64,000 nucleotides of DNA from Bettongia penicillata ogilbyi (lineage: Eukaryota; Chordata; Mammalia; Diprotodontia; Potoroidae), in the NCBI GenBank assembly GCA_023548195.1, contig JAJHZJ010000008.1:6100215-6164214 (forward strand). Reading direction: 5' to 3'. The notes under the pieces were generated by a model. That model saw only the letters and a program-made list of their open reading frames with translations, made no database searches and was not told the DNA's origin. Within the stretch, counting starts at the first letter, position 1; each line of letters opens with the position of its first letter. Shown piece after piece: positions 46,051 through 58,478 of the stretch. The position numbers were made by a program, and so were the translations under genes.

Positions 46051-46744
46051 TTACTACTTGCAGTCACTCAATTAGAAATGTGGGGATCATGCGGCATTGA
46101 GGAAATGGACACAAATGATACTGACAATGATGAACATGGTTCAGGAATGGGAAAATGAATTATATATGTGTGTGCATATAAAATGACATAATTAAATAAT
46201 TTATTATAATTGTTCTTCAAGTGGGAAAATTAAATTCTGGTAAAATAAGGAAAAAATGACTTTGAGAGTCAGGACCAAAAGATAAGAGTTTATATTTAGG
46301 GCACTGACATATTGACTTAACTCTCAAATGTGTTTGATATTCTCCAGTCCGGTGGTACAACACTCACTGGATCTTTCCTAGACAGAAATGTGGACTGCTA
46401 ATGCCTTGGATAGTATCAAGAAGCCAGCCTTACAAATAGATGGATTAGACTACTACCTATGTGGTATGTTTGAAAGGAATCCCAAGAAGGCTTCCTCTTT
46501 ACTCCAAATACGTTCTCTGCTTTTATCCCAATCTCTAAAATTTCTACCATTAGAGAGAGATTCATTTGGTTTGTCTGGTCCCCTATCAAAGTGAAAATAT
46601 AACAAGGAGGGGGTAATACATTAAAGCCCCATTGTTCATTCATACTTTACTGCAAATTATTTCATTAAAGAATTTATTAAGAGCAGATTTTCGGTGTAGG
46701 AAAAGGGGGAAGAATGGGAAGGTACTAACTTGCTTATGGTTGGG

Positions 46745-46895
46745 GAGATGGCACAGAGGAGGTGATGGGCTGGACTTGGAGATATAAGACCTGGGTTCAA
46801 GCCCAGGCTCTGCCATATACTAGCTGTGCTACACTGGGCAAATAATGTTTCTGGGCCTCAGTTTCCTCATCTGTTAAAGAATTTGGAAAGTCTAA
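46745..46895 (+). repeat. MIR
   Basis: 'gacctgggttcaagcccagg', 'actagctgtgctacactggg', 'ggcctcagtttcctcatctg'. Confidence 0.8.
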
Positions 46896-47140
46896 ACAGT
46901 TTTTGGGGGGGTTTCTTAGTTACAAACCCCTTTAGGAACCCAGGGAAGCCTATAAATCACTTCTTAGAATAAGGTTGGTCACTTACATTCATAATGAAGA
47001 CAGTGATTAGTCATTGCACAATTTTGCCCAGGGCTATCTGAATTAAAGCATCAAATACCATTTTTTTCTTAAAGTTGATTAGAAGACAGCTAAAATAATA
47101 TTTATCTCTGAAGGTCTATGGAAAATCTCTTGACATTTCT
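46896..47140. mobile_element. hAT-like DNA transposon relic
   Basis: 'gtttcttagttacaaacccc', 'agggaagcctataaatcact', 'tcttagaataaggttggtca' resemble a diverged copy of the family at 30445. Confidence 0.45.
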
Positions 47141-48457
47141 AGCAAACATTAAGAGCTTGCGATGAAAATACTTTAGATAAAGAAATGCTCAGCATTCTGA
47201 ATAATGCTCTCTGCTTTGGGAAGTGACCTCACTCTAACAATATTTGAATATATTGTATCACTGTATAATCTCATATTATCCTTTTTGGTGGGAGCAGAAT
47301 GTTACTGGGTCATCAACTTGATACTGTTGTGTAACTTTCCAAAGTACTTGGAACTGTGTTGCCTCCCTCTGGGCTAATCATTGACTTTTCAGAATGGAAG
47401 GATGTAACTGGTCCAGGGATTTAAGACCCAGATGCCTGGAGACTCCCAGGGCTGTTACATTATTATCAAAGACCAGTTTGCAGGTGCTAACTCTGACTTG
47501 CGCATTGGATGATGTCCTGCTTTCATTTCTTCCATTATCTGGGAGTATGAGAAAAGAATAAATGCATCTTCCCATGAGCTTTCTACTCCAATTGAGTGTT
47601 TAAACTGAGTCACTTCAGAAGGGACGCATTCTCTGTGTTGGGGTTTCAGGGCTCTTCTGTAAGACAGATTGGAGGAAACAGGAATGAGTGGTGGTGGAAG
47701 CAGGATGCCTTAAAAGGACATTTTTTTCTTTTAGTGGAAAATTGCCCTTGTTCCAAGAAAAGACAAAACTGAATTACTCTTGAACCTTTTAAGACTCAGA
47801 ATCTAGCTTTTCACAAGACTTGTTAAGGATCTAAATGAAGCCAAGCTTCTCCACCCATATTTCATGGAATGTAACTGGGTGGTATTTTTTTTTAAACAAA
47901 GGATGTTTTAATTAGGCCCCAAATACCATTTCCTAAGTACATAAATACCCATCTGTGGGCTCTGTAATTCCATAAATACAGAATGCTAAATCTGATCACC
48001 AAAGATATGGCTTAGGTAAGTGGTCAGAAAATCAATTAAATTCTGTATCCACAGAAAACAATGTCTAATATTTCTTACTATTTAAAAGTGGTGACCAGTA
48101 AAGCATGGGAAATGGGCTAAAACATTTGTGTTCCTAAAGAGTTTTACAAATTTATTATTTTTCAGTTAGGAAACCCCTTGAAATTATTTGCAAATATCCC
48201 AACAGGAACTTAAAAATGAAAATTAGAAAATATTCTTAGACAGTTTCCAAATTCAGCAAAAACTGCACTCATCATCTTCATTTGGAAGGGCTTATGGGTT
48301 TTCCTACCAACAGTTTCCTCTTACTAGCCTTTGAGGCTATGGGGTTCTAAGCTGAGAGAAGGTATGCTCGACTATGGACTCTATTTAGGGTGAGGTCTAG
48401 GAAAGGGGTGAGTAGGGAAATGAAAGGAATAAACCTTAGAGTCAAACCAGTGAAAGA

Positions 48458-48650
48458 CAATGTGGTTCAATGGAAAGAGTATTGACCTGGAACTTGGTAT
48501 CACAGGATCCTACCTCTTCCACTTGGCACTCATGTGACTTTGGACAAATCACTTAACCTCTCTGGACCTTGACTTTCTCATCTATTAAATGAGGGTGTTG
48601 GACCAGGTCAGTTTTGAAGGTGCCTTTCAGTTCTAGATGAATGATCTCAT
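48458..48650 (+). repeat. MIR
   Basis: 'gtgactttggacaaatcact', 'taacctctctggaccttgac', 'tctattaaatgagggtgttg', 'cctttcagttctagatga'. Confidence 0.8.
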
Positions 48651-48794
48651 AATTCATAAAAATGGCTTAATCAGTTGCTACTCCCTGCAGGCAAGGAGAG
48701 GACTATGGTTAGAAGACTTGAGACTTATTGAGGATATTACAATTGCTGCTACAGAAGAAGCTTTAGCATCTTAACCAATAATTCCACAGCATTT

Positions 48795-48990
48795 GGATGA
48801 AAGGGATTTAATGTGCCCCCTCCAACAGGAAGCCTTTCCTGTTCTCTGAGTTGTTAATGTTCTTTTGCTTTTTATTTATTTGTATACCGATATTTCTCCC
48901 TTCTCCCCAGTGCAATGTAAGTTCTTTGAGTATTGAGACTGTTATTCATTTTTTCTGTGCTTTGCAAAGAGCAGGTGGTTAATTAATGCT
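48795..48990 (+). mobile_element. LINE L2 3' tail
   Basis: 'caacaggaagcctttcctgt', 'gtgcaatgtaagttctttga', 'gcaggtggttaattaatgct'. Confidence 0.65.
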
Positions 48991-49107
48991 TGTCAAAGGA
49001 GGGGAAAAAAGCAGGGAGTAGAAATAAGAGATTCTTAGGGAGACTTTCCGGCAACTACAGGTTAATCAGTCATTGCCTGATGTTAAAGCTAAATGGGATA
49101 GATCACT

Positions 49108-49279
49108 TGCTCGTCGATTGTTCTTGAAGATGACATCGTATTGAAAAAGGTGATGTCTTGCTGTGAAAATAGATTGGATTTAAGTGAGACAGAACTGTGC
49201 AAAGTCATCAGCCTTACTCTTTCCTCCATCATCATTGGAGTCCAGTGGCAAGACAAAAGTCAACTGGCTATGGCCTCCA
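49108..49279 (-). mobile_element. RTE-tailed SINE, 5'-truncated, with target-site duplication
   Basis: A 172-bp insertion between perfect 12-bp copies of ggatagatcact (49096-49107 and 49280-49291). It has the RTE-like body and 3' tail of the SINE at 1622 (attggatttaagtgagacag, ctccatcatcattggagtcc) but no tRNA head, as expected for a 5'-truncated insertion on the minus strand. Confidence 0.88.
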
Positions 49280-49831
49280 GGATAGATCACTGTGACAGAT
49301 GTGTAGGAGAGCATTTCTGGGGCTAAGGAAGTAAATGTGCTTGAGTAACAGTGATGTATGTAAGGCTGCCATTTGGAAAGGGCAAACATGCACTGGAACT
49401 GTGTCACCAAGTTCTCTTGAAGGGCTCTTTTCACCATTTCTCCCAGTAACTATATAGTAAATACAGGTGAGGTGCTCACATTACAGTGAAACCTGTACTC
49501 ACTAAGATGTATGTTGTCCATATGGAGGAAGGAAAACTTGACTCATAAACCCTAAGAGGGAGTCTAGCTCAGTCATAAAGCAAAGAGAAGGAACTCTTCA
49601 TCTAGGCATGACTTTCTGATTATCTGTAACATAAAAGGTTCAGAATATTGTCTTCAGCAGATGAAAAAGAATCAAATTAGACTGCTTATTTGGAACTCTT
49701 TCACTTAAAGAAATTCACCATCCTCCTTTCTGGCCACACAGATTTTGTATTTGAGCTCCCCAGGTTGCTTCTCCCTCCTTTTGTTAGGGTTAGAGTTATT
49801 CTTGAATTTAGAAGAGAAGAAAGATACTTAC

Positions 49832-49881
49832 GGTTCCCCCCCACCTTGTATGTTTTCATGAGTAAACCCAGGGCGCTGTGG
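49832..49881 (-). CDS. SORBS2: SORBS2 small linker exon before last SH3 domain
   Basis: 50 bp on the minus strand between TTCATTACAG and GTAAGT, encoding PQRPGFTHENIQGGGE plus two bases (CC) of a proline codon. The linker immediately before the last SH3 domain of mammalian SORBS2, as I remember it, has nearly the same sequence (PQRP-FTHENIQGGGEP). The CC end joins the single G at the start of the next exon to give Pro, so the reading frame runs unbroken across a 5,357-bp intron. The exon is too short to be found as an open reading frame; it was located by searching for the linker peptide. No earlier SORBS2 exon was recognised to its right within the window. Confidence 0.93.
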
Positions 49882-51054
49882 CTGTAATGAAATGATTTTC
49901 AATGTAAAAAAATGTATAGTACTGTTACTAAGTAAAGTTTGGATAATAGCATGGTATTTTTTCTCGACATTTAATATTTCCTGTTGTAAAAAACCAAGAG
50001 GAAAGAAAAGGCAAACAATAGGACTGTTGCAGGATTAAGAATTGGAATATTTTGAGGGGAATTGTCAAAATAGAACCCAAACAATCCATGTCCAAAATAC
50101 TTGGAACACGTCTACAATCTAGACTCTTCACATTTTAAAGAAAGATCCCAGTTTAGTCCCATTGATTTTTCAAAGGCCAGGAATATTGCAAAGACGCAGA
50201 CACCGTACCACTTGAATGGGACAGGATGGACAACAGCATACATTCTTAGTCTCCCGTATATTCTCAAACAAGCAAAAAATAAATCACATTTAGTTTTGAC
50301 AGCAAAGGAGCCACATTCATTCATTATGTTTTTCCTGCACGGACAACATTCTCATGTACAGTACACATGAAAATATCAACTGGGCAGGCACCCCATGCTA
50401 CATTTGGATTAACACTGTCCCTTCTCAAGGTGAGGAGAACACCATGCAGATTTTAAAGGGAAAACAGACGACTTTAAATAGACTGGAACAAACAAGATCC
50501 AGGTAACATGTAACATTTTACCTTATTAGAGAAATACTGGTAGATATTTCCAGTGCACTGAACCCTCAAAAGAGTTTCTTTTCTTTTTAAACTAAGCATC
50601 AAGACCAGTATCTGTAATAGATACTTATAATATTGGAAATGATAAGCCTTAGCATCCTAAATCACTACATAATTGCTTCATCTAATGGAAAAAAATAGTA
50701 CTTTTTAGCAATAGGTAAGCTGTATGTTAATTTGTAATCACTGAATGATCTAAATATATCTTTTAGGAAAAATGCTGCATTACAATCATTCATAATACAT
50801 TTTCTAGGCACCCTAATGCTGCATGAAACTGGTACATAGTAAACATAAAATATTCTCGAAGTATGCATGACAGGTTACTGAATACTAATCTTGCATGACC
50901 ACTAAACTACAGTAATCAGCTAAATGAACTTAAACATAAAGAAAGATATAGCTGGGTTTCTAAGACATTTAGAGTAGATGACAAGCTGTTCAAATCTTTC
51001 CCTGAAAGTCTTCATCACCCACTGGTCCACAGAATGTATAAAAGTAGGTAGGCA

Positions 51055-51295
51055 TCTTGGTGCCAGAGTACTGGGACTAGGAGTCAAAAACACTCAAGTT
51101 CAAATTTGCCTCAAACACTTACTAGCTATGTGACCCTGTGCAAGTCAACTAACCTCTCTCTTGTCTCATTTTCTTCATGTATAAAACAGGGATAATTATA
51201 GTACTTACCTCCCAGGGTTGTTATAAAGATAAAATGTGATACTATGTACATTTCAAAAACCTTTTAAAGCATTTTATAAATGATAGCTATCATTA
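51055..51295 (+). repeat. MIR, near full length
   Basis: 'actaggagtcaaaaacactc', 'actagctatgtgaccctgtg', 'tataaaacagggataattat', 'cccagggttgttataaagat', ending in 'taaatgatagctatcatta'. Confidence 0.85.
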
Positions 51296-52639
51296 AAAAC
51301 ATGAGGAAAGAATGAACTTTTTTCTTCTAGCTTTCTAGGTTCTTCTAGCTCAATGATGAAATGACTTCACAGTGTCTTTCTATATAACGTGAATAATAAA
51401 GCTCTTCTGTTGTGAGTTTTATACAAATCATATGATATATAGAAAAATCCCTGAAATCTACTTAGCCAAATACTGTCCTGGGATAAAAAGCACAAGTCCC
51501 AGCTCTGGATGGGCTCAGGTGTGGAGAATGCCTCTCTTAAGGTACTTGAACAGCGCCCCCACATTAGTAGGACTTGAAGTTTTGAACCTCAGCTTAAATG
51601 CCTTAGATTATTGGAATTTTTTTTTTTGGCTCCACTGTCTGCCTATGAAGCAAATCACAAAGGAGCTACAGGACCTAGAGAATGGAACAGAAGAGTTCAA
51701 TGCACAAATCATCTATGTTAAAGGCAGGAAATTAAAGATATAACTTACTGCTATCCCCATTTTGCTACAAACCAATATTGCACTATCAATACCATGTAAT
51801 GATTAATGCTATGAAAAATATGACCATCATATTAAGGTCAAATTATTCTGACTGGCAACTACCAGCATATACTGAAATGTAAGTTCTAGGTCCTTAATCT
51901 GATTTAATAGAGTAAATTAAATATATTTTCTTTTGCCTCAGTTATACACAAACATAACATTGTAATACATACAAGTATATGTACAAGTCATTGATTGATT
52001 TCTATTTTAAAATCATATAATATATGCACCTTCCTTTTAGAACTTTAGATCACCCACAAAATTCATCTGATAAAAAAATATAAAAAATGAAACATCACAA
52101 TGTATAATTTCCAAATAAAGTATGAAGGAAGCACTCTTATTTTTAGTTTACCCCCTTAATCCTAGTTCAAATGAAACTAAAGTCATAGATCAACTTATTA
52201 ACCAACAGAAAGCAACCCAGTGCAGTGGGGAGCGGGAAGGGGCACAGGAATAATTTTTCATAATTGCCATTTATAACTATACTATAATTACTAATCACTA
52301 CAATTCTACTACATTGATTCCTCTTTTAATTCTTTTAATTTGGAGGCTCAGGTTTATTATGTCTCCCCTTTGGTTCTAAGGTCACTATTTTTTATTCCCA
52401 TTACACAAAACTGATTCCCCCTGTTATAAGCATGTGTCCTCACTGCATTCTAATGGGCAAGCCTGGGCTTTGTGTCTTCCTCTTTTCATTAAAAACAACA
52501 AACTTTTAATCTTTCCATGCTGCTTAAAGAATTCTTTTCTTTTGCTATTGTTTGTGTGCTACTGGATTCATTTGCCTATATAAGTCAGAATTGTTGGAAT
52601 CTTTGATGGAAGTATCTTTGAATGTCTTTCAAAGGAGAA
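51296..52639. other. No recognised feature
   Basis: AT-rich SORBS2 intron sequence. No exon or repeat was recognised. Confidence 0.45.
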
Positions 52640-52850
52640 TGTATGTCTCTTATTTCCACTTACCCGCTGGCTACCTCTGCACTTAGCTGTCCAGACAGCA
52701 TCCAAAACTAAAAGTGTCCGAAACTGAAATTATCATTCCCTCTCATCACACTTTCCCCTGCAAGCTGCTCCTGCTCTAACTTATGCATTTTAAAAAATCC
52801 ATTCTTTTCTCAGTTATCCAGGCTCAAAACTTAGTCATCGGCCACTCATA
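52640..52850 (+). mobile_element. LINE L2 3' region fragment
   Basis: 'atccaaaactaaaagtgtcc', 'gaaactgaaattatcattcc' and 'tatccaggctcaaaacttag' follow the L2 3' UTR pattern. Confidence 0.55.
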
Positions 52851-52859
52851 AGTTCTGGA

Positions 52860-54360
52860 TAAATCATATTCTGGGGTTCTAAAGGAATCTGTAGACATGA
52901 TAGCTGAACCGCTGTGAGGAATCTCTGAAAATGCACAATACTACATGGGCTAGAAACAGGTAAATGTCCTAATTTTCCAATACAGGAAGAATGTAGAGTG
53001 TTCAGACTATAGATTGGAGGGTTTGACTGTGATTTTTGGATAATTCTAGGAGATTTTTTTTAAAGGGATAGCATGTGAACAGATAGAAAGGGAAATAGTG
53101 GTTACTGAGTGCCTAAATGGATCTATTAAGAATGTTACATCATACTAACCACATGAGCTTGTTTGACAGGTTTATGAGACTAGGTAAGTGGAAAATTAGA
53201 TCCCATGTACTTGTAGCTTGGCAAAATGCCTGATAAAGTTTCTTATACCATCTTTGTAGATGAAGTGGAGGGATATGAACATAAGAGTATATTTTGGCAG
53301 ATTTGGTTTTAGACTCAGTGTACAGTTACAAATAGATAGATGTCATCCTGGAGAAAATCTAATGAAGTACCACCATACTTCTTTCTTTGTCTTTGGGACT
53401 GTTCTGTTCAATGTTGTTATTAGGGATTTGGATGAAGATGGATGTGGAATGTTTATTAAAGATGTGTATAGAACTGGAAGAGGTTGCTGATTCATTGGAT
53501 GGAAGGATCCCACAAAGAGCTCAGTATGATAGGATGAAGATCACATTTAAAGGGAATATATGGAAAATCCTTTAATCATAAAACAGTCAGTTTTACCAGT
53601 AAAATTTAGAGGGAGATATGGTTAGACAAGAGTTCATGTAGAATGAATCTGGAGATTTTAGCAGACTGCAAGTTCCTCGTGAATCACTGGTGGTATTGGG
53701 TAGCCAAAAAGGCTAATGAAATTTTAGTACATATTAATAGAGGTATATTGTCTAGATCAAAAGAGGTGTCCTGCTTTTGTATTTACCCTGGCCAGAAACA
53801 TCTGGAATGTGTTTATTTCCAGGCACCATATTTTAGGAAATATATTGACAAGCCAAAGGAAAGTACCAAGAACGGTGTAGGGATGCAAGGAAATGTCATG
53901 CTTGTTTAAAGAACTTGGGAATATTTAGCCTGTGGAAAAGAATGCCTTATAAAAACTTAACTGCTGGCAAAATATCTGACAAAATTTCTTATATTTTGGT
54001 AGTATTATATTTGGAAGAGGGATTAGATTTGTGTGGCCCAAGAAGTCAGCAAAGGAAACTAGGATGGGAGAGAAGTGAGTTTTCACCTCAGTACAAGGAA
54101 ATAATTTTTGAACAATCAGGTAACAAAAGTACAGAATGGCAGAGGATGTTGGTTCATATTCCAGTTATCTGGTCCCTGGGTTTCCTCAGCTTCAAAATGA
54201 CAGGATTGCACCAGATGACTGCTAAGGTCCCTTCCAGTTCTAAATAGTTGCCCATCAATGGGGATCTTGAGTTGAAGGTGTTATGACTGCTTGTTGGGGG
54301 ATATTGCTTCAGCTATGGGTGAGACTACTTTCCCTCTGAAATCTCTTCCCATTGTGAGGT
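52860..54360 (+). mobile_element. L3/CR1 LINE relic, about 1.5 kb
   Basis: A plus-strand CR1/L3 copy. It covers part of the reverse transcriptase C-terminal region (tagatgaagtggagggatatg, ttagggatttggatgaagat) through the 3' region (gaacttgggaatatttagcc, ttgtgtggcccaagaagtca) to the terminal 'attgtgaggttctatgactt'. Frames are extensively broken; leftover frames of 76-110 codons are relics. A MIR is inserted at 54131-54246. Confidence 0.75.
54131..54246 (+). repeat. MIR inside the CR1 relic
   Basis: 'gttcatattccagttatctg', 'tgggtttcctcagcttcaaa', 'ggtcccttccagttctaaat'. Confidence 0.6.
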
Positions 54361-54361
54361 T

Positions 54362-55065
54362 CTATGACTTTTGCTTCTCTACTACTCTCTATAGCCAATC
54401 AACAGCAAAGTTCTATTGCTTCTTCCTCTGAGAAATCCATCCAGCTCATCTTTTCTATTATAAATACCCTCCTCTTCTTCCTCATTTTGTCCAATCCTTC
54501 TGTTTGCTCAGAAATCTTCTATGTTTCACTATGGTCTACTAAACAACACTACTTATCCTGTTACTCAGAGCTATCCATAACCTGCCTTACTCCTACCCTG
54601 CTGGCCTTATTGGCTTCATATACCCAACCTTGCAGCAAGCTGAACTAGGGGGCTATTTCCTTTTCTTGCACTGCTTTCTCTTACCTCTGAATCCTTGCTT
54701 ATTTTTTCTCTCTTGCCTTGAATGGAGATCTTCCTTGACCACCAGCCTTCCATCCTTTTATCTACTTAAATCCCTCCCTCACTTAAAGGCCTAGCTCAGG
54801 AGTCACCTTTTCCATAAAATCTCCCCTAATACCCTTAAACTATCCTTCCCTCTTCAAATTTCACATAGCCCCATCTTTCTTCTTTAGCACTTTCTGTCTT
54901 CTGGTTACTTTTGCACATGACTCATCCCTCCTATTAAATTGCAAGGGCCTTGAGGGTAAGGACGCTGTCATATTTAATTTTTATGTTCTTATTTCATTTA
55001 GGACCTAGCATAGTCCCTTGTACACTATAGTTGCCCCATAACGAAATATCTGTTGAGCTAAATTA
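54362..55065 (+). mobile_element. LINE L2 3' region, about 0.7 kb
   Basis: 'aaaggcctagctcaggagtc', 'accttttccataaaatctcc', 'ttgcaagggccttgagggta', 'aggacctagcatagtccctt'. Confidence 0.7.
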
Positions 55066-55549
55066 GGTTGAGAGACATTAAAAACTTATACACATTCAAA
55101 AAAGTTGTCCACTTTGGGAAGCAAGAACCAAAGACCCTGAACCAAAGATTTCATGGCTATAAGGGACTGCTGCACAGTAGACTCCCTGTACCAAAGCAGA
55201 CCAATACCTACTCAGCAACTTACAATGCTAGTGTTGCATGGGATCCTGAGGGGCTCAGCCACTTCTTCCTCTGTCAACATGGGTTAAGACTTGAAACATG
55301 ATTTTCCAGCTAGTAGGTTGGCCCCTCTGTGCATGATCAAGCTTGCTCACTGAGCTTATACTTACAAAGATGAACGGTCACTCTTTAGTCTCTATTTTGA
55401 ATAACTCAGAAACCTGTCTTAAGGAAGACGACTAGTTCTCACACTGGGAATCAATTTGTCTCTATCTCTTCCTTTGTCATTAAGCACTACTAACAATTAC
55501 TTAAGAGGCAGCACAGTGGATAGGGATGTGGCATTGGGATCAGAAACAT

Positions 55550-55770
55550 CTCTTAAATGAATGTAATGGAATAGTACTGCACCATATGAGTGGATGAAAT
55601 GGATGGTTTTGGTGGAAATGGGGCAGATGCCTGTAAAGTGATAAAGCGGGAAGGGAGTAGAACTAGGACGGAAAGTTAAACAGTGACAGCATTATAAAGA
55701 AAAACAACTTTAAGAGACTGAAACTTTGATTAACGCATTGATAACCATGATCCAGAGGACTGCAGCAAGC
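55550..55770 (+). mobile_element. L1 3' fragment, sense
   Basis: 'taaatgaatgtaatggaata', 'gtactgcaccatatgagtgg', 'acagtgacagcattataaag' match the marsupial L1 3' UTR. A 47-bp SINE head fragment (gaggcagcacagtggatagg) lies directly to the left. Confidence 0.65.
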
Positions 55771-55786
55771 TACCTGCCGCTAAAGA

Positions 55787-56022
55787 GACTGTTGTTCAGG
55801 CATGTCTGACTTTTCATGACCCTGTGGACCATACTATCCATGGGCTTCTCTTGGCAAGGACACTGGAGTGGTCTGCCATTTCCTTTTCTGATGAATTAAG
55901 ACAGAAATCAGGCAACTTGCCCAGGGTCACACAGTTAGTAAGTGTCTGAGGCTGCATTTGAACTCAAGTCTGCCTGACCCCAGGCCTGGCATCTATCCAC
56001 TGCAATACCTAGCTGCCTCAGA
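55787..56022 (-). mobile_element. Marsupial SINE, variant subfamily, antisense
   Basis: Differs from the other copies by 'gaccctgtggaccatactat' and 'ccatgggcttctcttggcaa' in the tail. The rest ('cagggtcacacagttagtaa', 'aatacctagctgcc') is standard, so it represents a separate subfamily. Confidence 0.8.
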
Positions 56023-56204
56023 AGTAATGGACTTAAATAGCAGAATGAGACATGGCCAGTGTGGGAATTTATGCCATTTTTGTCATGAGTGTTTTCCTTT
56101 TTGCATTTGTTCATTGCCAATGGGGTGGGAAGGAAAGAAAACAGATGCGTGTTAATCAGAAAAAATAATAAAGTTATATATGTACTTTTAAAAGATGCGA
56201 ACTT

Positions 56205-56540
56205 AAGCCTCTGTGACCTTGGGCAAGTAACTCAGGTTTTCAGTGACCCAAGTAATTTAAATTGTAGAAAAGTTGCCGATATGCATTTTCTTTGGGAGTT
56301 CCTCACACCAGTAAAGTCACAGGTCAGTACCAATAATATTACTGTGTAGAACTATATTGTTTACTTACTTGAGGGCTGGTCTTGGAATTAGGGAGACTTT
56401 TAGGTTCAAATCATACCTGGTAAGGGTGATGGGCAAGTCACTTATGTTTCTCAAAGCACTTGTCTCCTAAGTCATAGACAGGTTATAGTCTCTCTTAGTA
56501 AAGGGAGTTTCCATATAGAAGCTCCATGTGTTGAAGAAAT
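56205..56540 (+). mobile_element. Two adjacent WSINE/WALLSI-like fragments
   Basis: First (56205-56338): 'ctgtgaccttgggcaagtaa', 'aaattgtagaaaagttgccg'. Second (56375-56540): 'gggcaagtcacttatgtttc', then 'gtctctcttagtaaagggag'. Confidence 0.6.
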
Positions 56541-57019
56541 CACAGATATTTCATGTATGTTATGGCATTGGATTTGATCTTTAAAATCTTTTCCAAGTAT
56601 ATAATTTTATGAATATAAATAAATAAAACTAAAATAGCCTTCATGCTTTAAAATTATCTGTAATATATTACCCTAATAATGCATTTATTTTCTGAATGTT
56701 TTAGTCATTTATTAGTAGGACATTATAACAATTAACTAAATATAAAAAGTAATAATATAAATCATAACAAGAACATAAAATTAATGTCTTCCATGCCCGG
56801 AATGACTTCATCTGCTAGTAAAAATTCAATTATTGCAATGAAAATAATGACATTTTTAGACACAGCAGCTCTTGATTTTCTACTAAGTCAAAGAGAAATG
56901 ACAATAGGAACCTGTGAAATCAGAGGTTGTAGAAGTGTGTTCTAAGTTCTATTTTACAAATTGGCTCATTAAGATTGAAGGAGATTCACTGACTCCCTGC
57001 AGAGGAGCCAGTATGGGTT

Positions 57020-57230
57020 CAATAGAAAGAATACAGGTTCTGGAGTCAGAGGACCTCAGTTCAAACCCTATCTTTGTGACTTGCAAAAAGCACCTTTTCA
57101 GCAACATCATCTTAGAGAAATGCCTAGAGTGTTATCCAGTGTCCAGGGTTCCACAACCAATAAGTGTCTATGGTATAACTTGAACCCAGGCCTTTCTGGT
57201 TTTGTGTTGACTATCATATAAACTGATAGG
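57020..57230 (+). mobile_element. SINE/MIR-like copy, degraded
   Basis: 'gttctggagtcagaggacct', 'cagttcaaaccctatctttg' in the head. The rest is diverged. A WSINE-like tail piece (gcagagaagttgctgacttg) follows at 57335-57415. Confidence 0.55.
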
Positions 57231-58478
57231 CTATCAATAATATGTGGAAAATCAGAGAAAACAGGGGAGAAGTCCTATAATACTTAAAGTGAAAATATGG
57301 TCACACTTTCAAAAATGGAGCTGTAATTATTATTACATAAGGTGCAGAGAAGTTGCTGACTTGTATTGGGTAGAAGGAATTTCTTCAATCAATGAAATGA
57401 TAGATCTGGTCTCTTATCTCATAGTTATTGCTGGGGTCACATCATTCACCAAAATGAGTCCATGGTGTCTAAACTTCACCGCCATCTAACGGTGATCAGA
57501 GGCAGCAACATGACTGAGGATTGTTTTGGGGAACCTCCCAGCCAACTAAGGCAGAATGGGTACAGGACGTTTTAGATTAGATATTTTAAGGAGCAGACTG
57601 TTTGGAGGATTAGATAGCCATCTCTTTTCCTGCCCTGTGCACTCCCTTCTTTCCTATTTTAACTATTTGCAGAGGCATTTCTATTAGTCATAACCTCTTA
57701 GCTATTTTGTAGTTAAAAATATAACAATATACATTCATGACATTTAGCCTGGGTCATATGTACTCTGAAGCTAAGAAGATAGTTTAGTTTAATACCTTGA
57801 AATTTTGGTGCTGGATCTGTTTTAAAAGAGAAATAAGCATTATCTCTACTCTTCTTTTTTTCTTACTGGTCAAAATGAAAACTCAAATGACCTATAATTT
57901 CATAGGTTTAAAGTGTCTTTGAGACTTGCAAAGGTCATTATATTCACAAAATAATTGGTTTTTTTTAAACTGTGTTAAATTTTTTTTTAACAGATGATGA
58001 GGCAGTTGTTAGGAGAGGAATCTATTCTAGACATAGGTCACAATAATTTTATGGTTGATATTTGTGATGGTTTATATTAACACCTTTAGTATTTTATATT
58101 TAGCTAATTCTCAAAATAGCCCATTAATAAATGACATTCTGGAAATAAATGTATATTTATGGTCCAACATAATTTCACTTAAATTTTTTCTTTCCTTTTT
58201 GGCTTAGTAACCAGTTGTTATCATTGAGACTGGTTTTAAATGCATATGAACTTTCAAAGTCAGATAGCCAGTGTTTGAGGGAAGCCTAGGTATGAAAACA
58301 CTATTTGAAAAATAAAAGGGAGGTTAGGTGCAGTACTGTCAAAAGTTACTTCGTACAGCATGTCTCCAAGCTGTTTCATAGTATTAAGTGATTCTAAACT
58401 TTAAAGGGTGGCACCTACTTTATAAATCTGGTATTAAAAACTTTAAAATAGCTTCTGAGAAGGTTTAAAGTTTTCAGA

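Larger units (their letters stand above)
44475..49831 (-). other. SORBS2: SORBS2 intron between linker exon and SH3 exon
   Basis: 5,357 bp, phase 2. 44.5-45.85 kb is free of recognised repeats. The rest holds MIR copies near 45.9, 46.8 and 48.5 kb, a hAT-like relic near 46.9-47.1 kb, an L2 end near 48.8-49.0 kb and an RTE-tailed SINE at 49.1 kb. Confidence 0.85.

Noticed and set aside
50101..50370. Overlapping frames on both strands just upstream of the SORBS2 linker exon
   Set aside because: Considered as an alternative SORBS2 exon, but neither translation resembles SORBS2 and no convincing splice-site pair was found.
53260..54247. Run of plus-strand frames of 62-110 codons
   Set aside because: Relics of an L3/CR1 LINE with many frame breaks, not exons. 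They are on the opposite strand to SORBS2.
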